Below are positions 36,883 through 44,783 of a stretch of DNA of 64,000 nucleotides, in pieces (position 1 is the first letter of the stretch; each line of letters opens with the position of its first letter). This DNA comes from Bacteroidales bacterium (lineage in GTDB: Bacteria > Bacteroidota > Bacteroidia > Bacteroidales > F082), in assembly GCA_024710405.1 (NCBI GenBank), contig JANJUV010000005.1, positions 108,846 to 172,845 on the forward strand. Direction: 5' to 3'. The position numbers were made by a program, and so were the translations under genes. Under the pieces are notes generated by a model. It did not search any database. It worked only from the letters and a program-made list of their open reading frames with translations, and was not told where the DNA came from.

Positions 36883-37896
36883 ATGAACAGAAGTTTGAAT
36901 TTCATTTGGTTGATTGCCCTTTCCATGCTATTGCTGGCTGGGTGTGAGGCTACTTCGAGCCGCAGCAGCGGACGCAACGACAATAAACAAAACAAGGAAA
37001 CAGTTGTTGTGCCTGATTTTTCACCCGATTCGGCCTATGCTTTTGTGGCCGCTCAGGTAGCCTTTGGCCCCAGAGTTCCGGGTAGTGAAAACCATCAGGT
37101 ATGTGCCCACTGGCTAACTGATAAATTATCGGGATACGCCGACACAGTGATACAACAGCCTTTTCGTACCCGGTTGTACAACAGGAATGCTGTTGACGGA
37201 ATCAATATAATAGCCGCATTCAACCCCTTGGCCACGAAAAGGATTTTGCTGGCCGCACACTGGGACACAAGACCCTATGCTGACCACGACCCCGACCCGA
37301 CCTTCCACCGGACGCCCTTCGACGGAGCCAATGACGGTGCCAGCGGAGTGGGTGTATTGCTCGAAGTGGCCCGGCAGCTTAGCCTTCAGCCTCTGAAAGA
37401 AACACTCGGTGTTGACATAGTGTTTTTCGATCTGGAAGATTATGGCCCGCCGACAGATGAGCGTCAACAGGGTGATGACGATTTCTGGGCACTCGGTTCA
37501 CAGCACTGGGCACGCAATCCACACACCACAGGATACCATGCACGTTTTGGGATTCTGCTCGATATGGTCGGAGCAAAGGGAGCCGTTTTTCCAAGGGAAT
37601 ACTTCTCGCAACAGTATGCTTCATGGGTGCTCGATAAAGCCTGGCGTACGGCCTTCAATCTGGGATATGGAGATTATTTCGTCAACAAACCCGGCCCACC
37701 TATCACCGATGACCACCTTCCGGTGAACAGGATTGCCGGAATCCCCATGATCAACATCATCCACCTCGACACAGGAAGCCCCAATGGTTCGTTTTTTGAA
37801 CACTGGCATACGATGAATGATAACACGGAACAAATTGATCCAAAGACACTTGGTATGGTTGGAGAGGTGGTACTGCACGTCATCTATGCCGAATAA
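36883..37896 (+). CDS. M28-family lipoprotein, glutaminyl cyclase-like
   Basis: 337 residues from the ATG at 36883 (36874 is the alternative). The lipoprotein signal ends at 'LSMLLLAGCEA' and a charged linker follows. The M28 metallo-fold has zinc-ligand motifs 'LLAAHWDTRPY', 'FDGANDGASGVGVLLEVARQ', 'VFFDLEDYG' and 'DDHLPVNRIAGIPMINIIH'. This set is closest to animal-type glutaminyl-peptide cyclotransferases, which form N-terminal pyroglutamate; Bacteroidota such as Porphyromonas and Parabacteroides have lipoprotein homologues in the periplasm, where many T9SS and lipoprotein clients begin with pyroglutamate. Aminopeptidase activity cannot be excluded. Confidence 0.87.
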   Translation: MNRSLNFIWLIALSMLLLAGCEATSSRSSGRNDNKQNKETVVVPDFSPDSAYAFVAAQVAFGPRVPGSENHQVCAHWLTDKLSGYADTVIQQPFRTRLYNRNAVDGINIIAAFNPLATKRILLAAHWDTRPYADHDPDPTFHRTPFDGANDGASGVGVLLEVARQLSLQPLKETLGVDIVFFDLEDYGPPTDERQQGDDDFWALGSQHWARNPHTTGYHARFGILLDMVGAKGAVFPREYFSQQYASWVLDKAWRTAFNLGYGDYFVNKPGPPITDDHLPVNRIAGIPMINIIHLDTGSPNGSFFEHWHTMNDNTEQIDPKTLGMVGEVVLHVIYAE

Positions 37897-37983
37897 ACGT
37901 AATAAAAATATCAGTTAACAGCATGGATGTGTAACCGATTGCCGGAGTTTGCGTCAAAAGGGCAAATTAAATCCCATATAGCC

Positions 37984-38325
37984 ATGATCGAACTTACCCC
38001 TGTTTTTATTACCGGCATTGTTTTCGGAACAATCTTCGGAGTTTTTTACCTGTTTATCCGCCGCCGTGAAAGACTCACCATGATGGAAAAAGGTGTTGAC
38101 GCCTCCATTTTTGTTGCCGACAGCAAAAAATTCAGCAACATCACCCTGAAGTTTGGCATGTTGTTCATCGGGATAGCCGTGGGTGTGTTGTTTGGCAACA
38201 TACTCGATGTAAAGACCGAACTGAACGATGAGGTATCATATTTTTCGATGATTTTCCTTTTCGGAGGCATTGCACTGGTGGCCAATTATCTGGTTGAAAG
38301 AGCCGACAGCCGGAAAAAAGACTAA
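37984..38325 (+). CDS. DUF6249 small membrane protein
   Basis: 113 residues from the ATG at 37984; the frame is open upstream but without family match. Three membrane helices: 'PVFITGIVFGTIFGVFYLFI', 'FGMLFIGIAVGVLFGNIL' and 'FSMIFLFGGIALVANYLV', with the hallmark 'RRRERLTMMEKGVD' after the first. In other Bacteroidota this family often sits beside an ECF sigma factor gene; none is present here. Function unknown. It follows the M28 gene by 87 bases and ends at an intrinsic terminator. Confidence 0.8.
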   Translation: MIELTPVFITGIVFGTIFGVFYLFIRRRERLTMMEKGVDASIFVADSKKFSNITLKFGMLFIGIAVGVLFGNILDVKTELNDEVSYFSMIFLFGGIALVANYLVERADSRKKD

Positions 38326-38383
38326 TACAGAAAATCGGAATTGCCGGAGCAACGAACCGGCATCCTGTTTATGAGGATCGACA

Positions 38384-38416
38384 GAGGATGGACGCATGAT
38401 CCATCCTCTTTATTTT
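38384..38416 (+). terminator. Intrinsic terminator after DUF6249 gene
   Basis: Perfect 9-bp stem GAGGATGGA / TCCATCCTC (38384-38392 and 38400-38408), 7-base loop, followed by TTTATTTTG. It lies between convergent genes and has a T tail only on the plus strand. Confidence 0.8.
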
Positions 38417-38427
38417 GTAATATTTGA

Positions 38428-40788
38428 CTATTGCAACATATTACCCAGTCGGAAACCAAAGGTTAGGGTTCTGGGGCTGGCTGGTCCGTAGATATATCCC
38501 GGGTCACGGTCGATTCCCGAATCGAAGTCAGACTGATAGGAATTGAATATGTTTTTAACTCCGGCGAATAATTGGATATTGGTTCCGTTTGTACGCATAT
38601 TATAGGCGACTTTCAGGCCGGCATCAAAAAATGGCTGGCTTTCGCGAATTTCACCTTGTTCGGGGTCAGGAAGCTGCAAGCCGTAATAAGGAATGAGCAT
38701 GGAGCCGGTGTAGAGGCCGGTTGCCGAAAAACCAATCTTTTTGACTGGTTTCCACTCCAATGTCGCAAATCCGTATGTGTCGGGAGTGCGCAGGAAGCGT
38801 TTCCGGCCGAGTTCCTGTGGTTCGTCATAAAGGCTTTGCTGCACGGTGAATCCACTGCTGAAACTCAGGTTTGAAGCAGGTGACAGGTTGAGTTCCAGAT
38901 TCAGTCCGCCGACATGCGCAGCCGAAGCGTTTATGCGGGTGTACACCACTGTTCCTTCAGCATCGGGCGGCGCAATGTCGTAAGCAAAGGGATCACTGAG
39001 CAAGGTAAAGAAGGTTTCTGCCACCAGCGAAAAATTAGTTCTTCCGAACTTCTTTCCGAAGTCGGCCGACGCCAGAAAACTATTGCTTTTTTCCTGCTCG
39101 AGGCCCGGTGCATTGCGGTACACCACCCTTCGCGAACCCGAGGATTCCACATGAAGGTCTTCGTTGAATATCTGAGGCGGTCTGTATCCCTGTCCGAACG
39201 ACAACCTGAACTGCCAGAAATCGTTCAGGTAATATAGCGCGGCAATACGGGGGACAAACACAAGTTGCGACACATCATCGCCTCCCGGCCTCAGATCGTT
39301 GATGCTGTAATTGTCGAGACGACCACCGGCCGAGAGCCGCACTGCACCAATCCAATGCTCGATCTGGGCAAACATCCCGCTGGTGGCGGTGCGTTGGTCA
39401 GCCTGAACCACTTCTTCGGCATAAGGCACGCTCGTGATACTGTCGTTAACAATGGTGGCGTTTTCGGGGTCGGGGTAGCCTGGACGCTTGTCCAGAAGCA
39501 TACTTCCGGTGTGGTCGAATCCGACGATGAGGCTGTTGCGGCCTATGGAAAGTTTGTATTGCACTCCGCTATGGTGGGTGAAGTCGTTGCTTCGGCCATA
39601 GTCTTTCAGCGATTGTTGCGCGCCGAAGTAGGATTCACGGTCAGCCGTCTGGCCTGAGGTGTACAGGCTCAATAAATCGTTGCCCCTGACAAACAATTCG
39701 TAAGTTATGCCGGCCGAAACGATGCTGTGGCGAAGCGACTCGGCAATGTCGGCGGTGTGTTCGGGAGCATCAAGCCGGTTTCCGCCCCTGCGGTATTCAT
39801 TCACATGAAACAACTCTGTTGTCAGTTTGCCTTTGTAGCCAATCCGTTGGTTGTAACGGGCACCCAAGGTGGTGTTTTTCATCAGGGGCAGTTCGGTGAA
39901 GCCGTCATCGTTGGCATCAAAAGCCTGTTTATTTCGGTGAAAGCCAAATACCGACAGTCCGCTTTTGTAGTCATCCGAAACAAGAGCGGTGTTAAAATGC
40001 ACATTGTTGTCCAATGCTGTGTTTTTGTATCCGACACCTGTCAGGGCTGTTCCGGCACCGGCTTCATAGGTTCTGAAGACCGGATCTTTCAGGCGCAGGT
40101 TGATTGTTCCTGCAATGGCGTTTCCGCCGTAGAGCACCGAACCGCTTCCCCTTACTATTTCCACTTTTTCGATCATACCGGCCGGAATAAGTTCGAGGCC
40201 ATAGACTGCTGCCAGTCCGCTAAATACCGGACGGCCATTGATCAGAACCTGTGAATAAGAGCCTTCGAGGCCATTCATGCGCACTTGTGTTACACCACAG
40301 TTCTGGCAGTTGTTTTCCGTGCGCAGTCCCGTGCCGAAATTCATGCCCTCGCTCAGGCTGGTGGCCTGCGCCGCTTCGAGCATGCGTGGCCCGATGCTGC
40401 TCACGATCATGGAACTCTCGCTCCTTCGAACGGCATCCCGGCTGCTTGTAACCACAATCTCATCCAGTTTGTGCACATCCGTTTCGAGCTCGAAATTAAT
40501 TTCAATTGTACGTCCTGCTTCGGTAACTACTACGATCTCCGCAGTGCGGTATCCCAGCAGGGTGGCCACAAGCGTAATCTGCCCCACAGGCGCATTGATC
40601 AGGTGGTAGTGACCGGTCTGGTCGGTTGCAGTGCCGATGGTTGTGCCTTTTACCGCTATGTTGACAAAAGGCAGGTGTTCGTCTCCTGAAACCACATGGC
40701 CCACAATGTTAGCATCGGTTTTGCGCTGAGCAGGTGATATCAGATTTGCAAACAATAATATTATCGTGAATAAAACACTTATTCTCAT
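38428..40788 (-). CDS. TonB-dependent receptor with CxxC in plug
   Basis: 786 residues from the ATG at 40788. A signal peptide is followed by a carboxypeptidase-regulatory-like beta domain (~25-105), a TonB box-like 'LDEIVVTSSRD', the plug (~115-230) and a 22-strand barrel ending in an aromatic-poor 'FGFRLGNMLQ'. The plug carries 'ENNCQNCGVTQVRMNGLEGS', a CxxC pair seen in a Bacteroidota subgroup associated with metal or metallophore uptake. Passive size and BtuB-like plug elements 'VEIVRGSGSVLYGGNAIAGT' are present. It is cotranscribed (58-base gap) with the upstream His-rich membrane protein, which supports a metal-related substrate. Confidence 0.9.
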   Translation of the reverse strand: MRISVLFTIILLFANLISPAQRKTDANIVGHVVSGDEHLPFVNIAVKGTTIGTATDQTGHYHLINAPVGQITLVATLLGYRTAEIVVVTEAGRTIEINFELETDVHKLDEIVVTSSRDAVRRSESSMIVSSIGPRMLEAAQATSLSEGMNFGTGLRTENNCQNCGVTQVRMNGLEGSYSQVLINGRPVFSGLAAVYGLELIPAGMIEKVEIVRGSGSVLYGGNAIAGTINLRLKDPVFRTYEAGAGTALTGVGYKNTALDNNVHFNTALVSDDYKSGLSVFGFHRNKQAFDANDDGFTELPLMKNTTLGARYNQRIGYKGKLTTELFHVNEYRRGGNRLDAPEHTADIAESLRHSIVSAGITYELFVRGNDLLSLYTSGQTADRESYFGAQQSLKDYGRSNDFTHHSGVQYKLSIGRNSLIVGFDHTGSMLLDKRPGYPDPENATIVNDSITSVPYAEEVVQADQRTATSGMFAQIEHWIGAVRLSAGGRLDNYSINDLRPGGDDVSQLVFVPRIAALYYLNDFWQFRLSFGQGYRPPQIFNEDLHVESSGSRRVVYRNAPGLEQEKSNSFLASADFGKKFGRTNFSLVAETFFTLLSDPFAYDIAPPDAEGTVVYTRINASAAHVGGLNLELNLSPASNLSFSSGFTVQQSLYDEPQELGRKRFLRTPDTYGFATLEWKPVKKIGFSATGLYTGSMLIPYYGLQLPDPEQGEIRESQPFFDAGLKVAYNMRTNGTNIQLFAGVKNIFNSYQSDFDSGIDRDPGYIYGPASPRTLTFGFRLGNMLQ

Positions 40789-40846
40789 GTGTAAAATATT
40801 ATAAATCAAATGGATAAGGAAAAAACTATATGAACCAGATTACGGT

Positions 40847-41185
40847 TCAGGCCGGAGGGCCTCGTGGAGGCAGGGCGGCAATGGTGCAGGAAAAGAGTCT
40901 AATCTGGATTAATTCGCTTAGAGGAAGTTGACGCCCCGAATGCAGGAAAACAAGCGCTAATGCTTCGGCCAGCAGCCAGGTCATGGTTAGCGCGTGAACC
41001 AGAAAAAAAACAAGCTCTTCGCTGCTGTGCCCGTGGCCTTCGTGGTCGTTACCATAAGGATGCGAATGCATCAGCCGCACCCCGTTGATGGTGTGGGTGT
41101 GATAAAAAAATGATGATGAAATATAATACCCTCCAAAAAGGAGCAGGAACAGCATAAGCAGAAGATTCCGGTATTTTTTCATCAT
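40847..41185 (-). CDS. His-rich small membrane protein
   Basis: About 112 residues from the ATG at 41185 (a second ATG lies one codon later). One membrane helix near the N-terminus (LLLMLFLLLFGGYYIS), an extracytoplasmic loop with many histidines ('FFYHTHTINGVRLMHSHPYG' and 'NDHEGHGHSSEEL', nine His in about 30 residues), a second helix and a Pro-rich tail ending 'AALPPRGPPA'. The loop is suited to binding Zn, Cu or Ni. Proteins with this HTH...HSHP pattern recur next to TonB receptors in Bacteroidota; no function is established. A -7 box lies 16 bases upstream. Confidence 0.75.
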   Translation of the reverse strand: MMKKYRNLLLMLFLLLFGGYYISSSFFYHTHTINGVRLMHSHPYGNDHEGHGHSSEELVFFLVHALTMTWLLAEALALVFLHSGRQLPLSELIQIRLFSCTIAALPPRGPPA

Positions 41186-41201
41186 GGCTGCCAATTGGCC
41201 G

Positions 41202-41209
41202 CAAAAATA
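41202..41209 (-). promoter_or_regulatory. -7 promoter box for His-rich protein and TonB receptor
   Basis: Minus-strand TATTTTTG, exact TAnnTTTG, 16 bases before the ATG at 41185. Confidence 0.5.
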
Positions 41210-41333
41210 CACTTTTGCAGAAGAAGGCCGGACTCTTTTGCTGCGTTTGGGATCATAATCATACAAACAGGCATGAACAAACAATGTTCGATCAGGAACA
41301 GTAAAGCATATCTGTAGTCAAAGCATGAAATGA

Positions 41334-41353
41334 GTACATTTGTCCTACGACAA
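41334..41353 (+). promoter_or_regulatory. Promoter/operator of the HMA-AraC regulator gene
   Basis: The -7 box TACATTTG (41335-41342) runs into an inverted repeat TTGTC-CTAC-GACAA (41340-41353). Nearly the same composite (GTACA, TTGTC, 3-4 bases, GACAA) stands in front of the PqqD-like operon at 42057-42075. A partial repeat of the first half (AGTACATTTTG) follows at 41357-41367. Confidence 0.6.
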
Positions 41354-41403
41354 TTCAGTACATTTTGCCCAACAGAATCCAGCATCGGTTTATACTGCGC
41401 AAT

Positions 41404-41943
41404 ATGTTGTGCGACAGCAGTCTGAAGCTCATACGTTTGATACTTGAATCATATGAGGTGGAAATGGTGAAAGGAAAACTGGGCGACATCACGGTTGCGT
41501 TTGACCCTTCAGCGATATCGCTCACTGCCATACGTAAAATATTGTCGGATGAAGGTTTTGATGAAGTAACCGACCATGACAAAAAGCTTGTCGAAGAAAT
41601 CAAAAGAGTGGTGATCGATCTGGTTCACCATTCAACCTTTAATGCAATGGTGCGCAATTCTGACTTTCTCGTAAGCCGGTTCGACAGGAGCTATTCCTAT
41701 CTCTCAACCCTGTTTTCGAAGCACGAGCACATCACGCTTGAGAAATATATCATTCTGCAGCGTATCGAGAAGGTAAAAGAGCTTGTACAGCAGGGCGAAC
41801 TGAGCCTGAGTGAAATAGCCTACAGCATGGGTTACAGCAGCGTTCAGTATCTGTCCACACAGTTCAGACAAATTACGGGTTATTCGGTTACAGAATACAA
41901 AACGCTTCCCGAACACGAAAGAAGGGGAGCCGAGCTTTCCTAA
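41404..41943 (+). CDS. AraC-family regulator with N-terminal HMA-like domain
   Basis: 179 residues from the ATG at 41404. Residues ~1-60 have the beta-alpha-beta-beta-alpha-beta pattern of heavy-metal-associated domains ('MLCDSSLKLIRLILESYEVE', 'LGDITVAFDPSA', 'IRKILSDEGFDEV'), but the metal motif CxxC is CDSS, with one Cys only. Residues ~80-175 are a C-terminal AraC DNA-binding domain with two helix-turn-helices ('LSEIAYSMGYSSVQYLSTQF', 'TGYSVTEYK'). In Bacteroidota such HMA-AraC proteins usually lie near metal exporters. Here it is divergent from the TonB/His-rich pair and precedes the PqqD operon, with which it shares a promoter motif. Confidence 0.85.
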   Translation: MLCDSSLKLIRLILESYEVEMVKGKLGDITVAFDPSAISLTAIRKILSDEGFDEVTDHDKKLVEEIKRVVIDLVHHSTFNAMVRNSDFLVSRFDRSYSYLSTLFSKHEHITLEKYIILQRIEKVKELVQQGELSLSEIAYSMGYSSVQYLSTQFRQITGYSVTEYKTLPEHERRGAELS

Positions 41944-42056
41944 GGCGAATTGAAGACGCACTGATCTGAATGAGAATATTCGGGTAAGAAATAAACATAT
42001 TGGTTTTTCCTGCATCCAACAGTGCATATAATTTTGAACAATAAACTGAAAATTCT

Positions 42057-42075
42057 GTACACTTGTCTCCGACAA
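42057..42075 (+). promoter_or_regulatory. Promoter/operator of the PqqD-ATP-grasp operon
   Basis: GTACA (42057-42061), then TTGTC-TCC-GACAA (42063-42075). The -7 box is TACACTTG (42058-42065, one mismatch). The composite repeats the motif at 41334-41353 and lies 45 bases before the first ATG of the operon. Confidence 0.6.
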
Positions 42076-42119
42076 AGCGCGTTAATCTTGCAATTCGAAA
42101 AAATCCAATCTGTGTATTC

Positions 42120-42371
42120 ATGAAGATCAAGAAAAACATAGCCGTAAGTGAAAACGGCTTCATATTTAATCCTTCAAGCGGCGAGTCGTTTTCGGCCAAC
42201 CCCAGCGGGCTTGAAATCCTGAACCTGCTGCGACAGGGCCACGACAAAGAGTCTATTCTGAACCACATGGGCGAGAACTATCAAACAGACAGCCAAACAC
42301 TTGAGCGCGACCTGACCGATTTTATTGAAACCGCGAGACAATATCATTTGTTTGAACATGAAGACGAATAA
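42120..42371 (+). CDS. PqqD-like small protein (RRE-type fold)
   Basis: 83 residues from the ATG at 42120. The sequence 'KKNIAVSENGFIFNPSSGES' then 'NPSGLEILNLLRQGHDKESI' and 'LERDLTDFIETARQYHLFE' is the PqqD pattern: three beta strands and a three-helix bundle. PqqD proteins bind the leader of a peptide substrate (RRE) and present it to a modifying enzyme. Here the partner is probably the ATP-grasp enzyme, whose start codon lies inside the 3' end of this gene (14-base overlap). No classical radical SAM gene is nearby. Confidence 0.85.
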   Translation: MKIKKNIAVSENGFIFNPSSGESFSANPSGLEILNLLRQGHDKESILNHMGENYQTDSQTLERDLTDFIETARQYHLFEHEDE

Positions 42372-43410
42372 GCCCCATTTGACCATTGCGGTCACCGGGC
42401 TTAACGCCATCGACAGTCCCGGTCCGGGCGTGGCGGTGATCAGGGGTCTGCTTGAAGCCGAAAGCTTCAGCTGCCGTATCATAGGCCTGTCGTACGAATC
42501 GCTGGAACCGGGCATCTATATGCGCGATCTTGTGAGCAAAACCTATTCCATTCCTTATCCTTCGTCAGGAATGGACGCCCTGATGGAGCGGCTTCAATAC
42601 ATTCATCAACAGGAGAAACCCGATCTGATCATCCCCAATTTCGACTCCGAACTGTATTCTTTCATCAAGCTTGCACCCCGGTTGAAAAAAATGGGCATAC
42701 ACACTTTTTTGCCCACATTGGCACAGTTTGAAGAACGGCATAAGGTCAATCTGCCTGCATTTGGCGAGAAATACGGATTGAGCGTTCCGCGTTCAAAAGC
42801 AGTGTACACGGCCAACGAAACCTTGTCGCTCGACCGCGAATATGGCTGGCCTCTGGTGGTCAAGGGAAAATACTATGATGCCTCACTGGCATATAACCAC
42901 GAACAGGTGAAGGCGCATTTTAACCGTATTTCGGCCAAATGGGGCCTGCCCATCATCATTCAGGAGTTTGTGCACGGCACCGAATACAATGTTACCGGAC
43001 TTGGCGATGGCGAAGGCGGAGTTGTGGCGGCCGTTCCCATGCGCAAACAATATATCACCGACAAAGGCAAGGCATGGGGAGGCATTTCGATCGACGATAA
43101 AAAAGCTTTGGCCCTGAATGCACAATTTGTCCGCGAAACCAAATGGCGTGGCCCATATGAGCTTGAGCTGATGAAGGATAAGTCGGGAAACTATTTCCTG
43201 CTCGAAATCAACCCACGCATTCCGGCATGGATCTATCTTGCTGTTGGTGTCGGACAAAACATACCCGAAGCTCTGGCCCGGCTCGCCATGGGCTGGCCTA
43301 CGGATCCTTTCACACACTACGAGGTCGGTAAAATGTTCGTCCGCTATTCGTGGGATATGATCGTGGATCTGGCTGCATTTGAGCAAATTTCAACAAAAGG
43401 AGAACTATAA
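42358..43410 (+). CDS. ATP-grasp ligase
   Basis: 350 residues from the ATG at 42358. An N-terminal Rossmann-like domain (~1-115, 'TIAVTGLNAIDSPGPGVAVI') precedes the ATP-grasp fold: ATP-binding Lys in 'WPLVVKGKYYDASLAYN', the hinge 'IIIQEFVHGTEYNVTGL' and the Mg-binding 'FLLEINPRIPAWIYLAV'. Closest general type is the carbamoyl-phosphate synthase/D-aspartate ligase-like group that couples a carboxylate to an amine via acyl phosphate. The substrate is unknown. Overlap with the PqqD gene and an 11-base gap to the decarboxylase gene show one operon. Confidence 0.88.
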   Translation: MKTNKPHLTIAVTGLNAIDSPGPGVAVIRGLLEAESFSCRIIGLSYESLEPGIYMRDLVSKTYSIPYPSSGMDALMERLQYIHQQEKPDLIIPNFDSELYSFIKLAPRLKKMGIHTFLPTLAQFEERHKVNLPAFGEKYGLSVPRSKAVYTANETLSLDREYGWPLVVKGKYYDASLAYNHEQVKAHFNRISAKWGLPIIIQEFVHGTEYNVTGLGDGEGGVVAAVPMRKQYITDKGKAWGGISIDDKKALALNAQFVRETKWRGPYELELMKDKSGNYFLLEINPRIPAWIYLAVGVGQNIPEALARLAMGWPTDPFTHYEVGKMFVRYSWDMIVDLAAFEQISTKGEL

Positions 43411-43421
43411 AATACATATTC

Positions 43422-44783
43422 ATGACTACAAAAAAAAGATACGAGCGACCCGTCATTAAAAGGCTTGAGAGCAATATGCCCGCTAAATTCGGCGGACGAA
43501 GCAATTTTGAAGCCGTTACCCATATCGAAAATATCGCCGTGGGTGAACTTATCAGCCGTTTCGGGTCGCCTTTGTTTGTGATTTCGGAAAAAAGAATCAG
43601 GAAACTTTACAAACAGGCTCGTCAGGCTTTTGAAACCAGATATCCCAGGGTTCAGTTTGCCTGGTCATACAAAACAAACTACCTGAGTGCGGTATGCAAT
43701 GTGTATCATCAGGAAGGCTCCTGGGCCGAAGTAGTGAGCGGTTTCGAATACGACAAAGCCATCAGTAATGGCGTTGAAGGAAGCAAAATCATTTTCAACG
43801 GCCCTGACAAGACAGAAGAAGACCTGAAAAAAGCCATCACCAACCAATCGTTGATTCATATCGACCACCTCGAAGAATTGTATATGCTTCAGGAGATTGC
43901 CCGATCCACCCGTCAGCGCCCTAAGGTAGCCATCAGGGTAAACATGGACACAGGTGTTTATCCGATGTGGGACCGATTCGGATTTAATTATGAAAACGGA
44001 CAGGCCTGGGATGCGCTCAACAAAATCATGTATTCGGGCAATATGGACCTTATGGGTCTGCACACACACATAGGCACTTTTATGCTTTCGCCTTCGGCTT
44101 ATGCCGTGGCAGCAAGCAAACTGGCGCAACTGGCCCGTATGGTACAGCAGAAATACGATCACGAAATCAAATATATTGACATGGGCGGCGGTTTTGCTTC
44201 GCGCAACACACTCAAAGGGGCTTACCTTCCGGGACAGGATACCAATCCCCATTTTGATGATTTTGCTGAAGCCATCAGTTCAGCACTCATCAACAGCGAT
44301 TATCGCCCGAAAACACCGCCCCTGCTCATCCTCGAAACAGGCCGTGCCCTCATCGACGATGCTGCATGGCTGCTTGGAACCGTGATTGCCAACAAAAGAC
44401 TATCGGACGGAAAACGCACCACCATTGTCGATTTCGGCGTCAACGTGTTGTTTACGTCTTTCTGGTACGATCACAGGATTTCACCCGCACAGCCCTTCAC
44501 AGCCTACACAGAAGACACCGTTATGTACGGCCCGCTGTGCATGAACATAGACGTGATCCGCGAAAACGTCAGTATGCCTTTGCTGAACAAAGGCGATTAT
44601 GTGGTGGTGCATTCCGTCGGTGCCTACAACATGACACAGTGGATGCAGTTCATCACACTGCGGCCCAAAGTCATCATGATTGACACCGAAGGCAATCCGC
44701 ACGTAATCCGTCAAAACGAAGTGCTTGCAAACCTCAGCAGCATGGAGCAGATTCCGCCGCATCTTGCTACCTTTGAACTATGA
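43422..44783 (+). CDS. PLP-dependent decarboxylase (LysA/ODC type) with leader-like N-terminus
   Basis: 453 residues. The fold-type III barrel has the PLP lysine in 'FAWSYKTNYLSA' (Lys84), the phosphate-binding 'DMGGGFAS', 'ETGRALIDDA' and, in the C-terminal domain, the substrate/dimer motif 'GPLCMNID' plus 'VGAYNMTQWMQF'. It resembles diaminopimelate decarboxylases, but the usual AxKAN is SYKTN and EPGR is ETGR, so the substrate is probably not diaminopimelate. Residues 1-25 ('KKRYERPVIKRLESNMPAKF', then GG) look like a Bacteroidota RiPP leader with a GG end. The gene overlaps the next by four bases. Confidence 0.85.
   Translation: MTTKKRYERPVIKRLESNMPAKFGGRSNFEAVTHIENIAVGELISRFGSPLFVISEKRIRKLYKQARQAFETRYPRVQFAWSYKTNYLSAVCNVYHQEGSWAEVVSGFEYDKAISNGVEGSKIIFNGPDKTEEDLKKAITNQSLIHIDHLEELYMLQEIARSTRQRPKVAIRVNMDTGVYPMWDRFGFNYENGQAWDALNKIMYSGNMDLMGLHTHIGTFMLSPSAYAVAASKLAQLARMVQQKYDHEIKYIDMGGGFASRNTLKGAYLPGQDTNPHFDDFAEAISSALINSDYRPKTPPLLILETGRALIDDAAWLLGTVIANKRLSDGKRTTIVDFGVNVLFTSFWYDHRISPAQPFTAYTEDTVMYGPLCMNIDVIRENVSMPLLNKGDYVVVHSVGAYNMTQWMQFITLRPKVIMIDTEGNPHVIRQNEVLANLSSMEQIPPHLATFEL

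Noticed and set aside
42001..42062. Possible small RiPP precursor gene between araC and pqqD
   Set aside because: The 176 bases between the two genes hold the promoter and no start codon with a peptide of plausible precursor composition.
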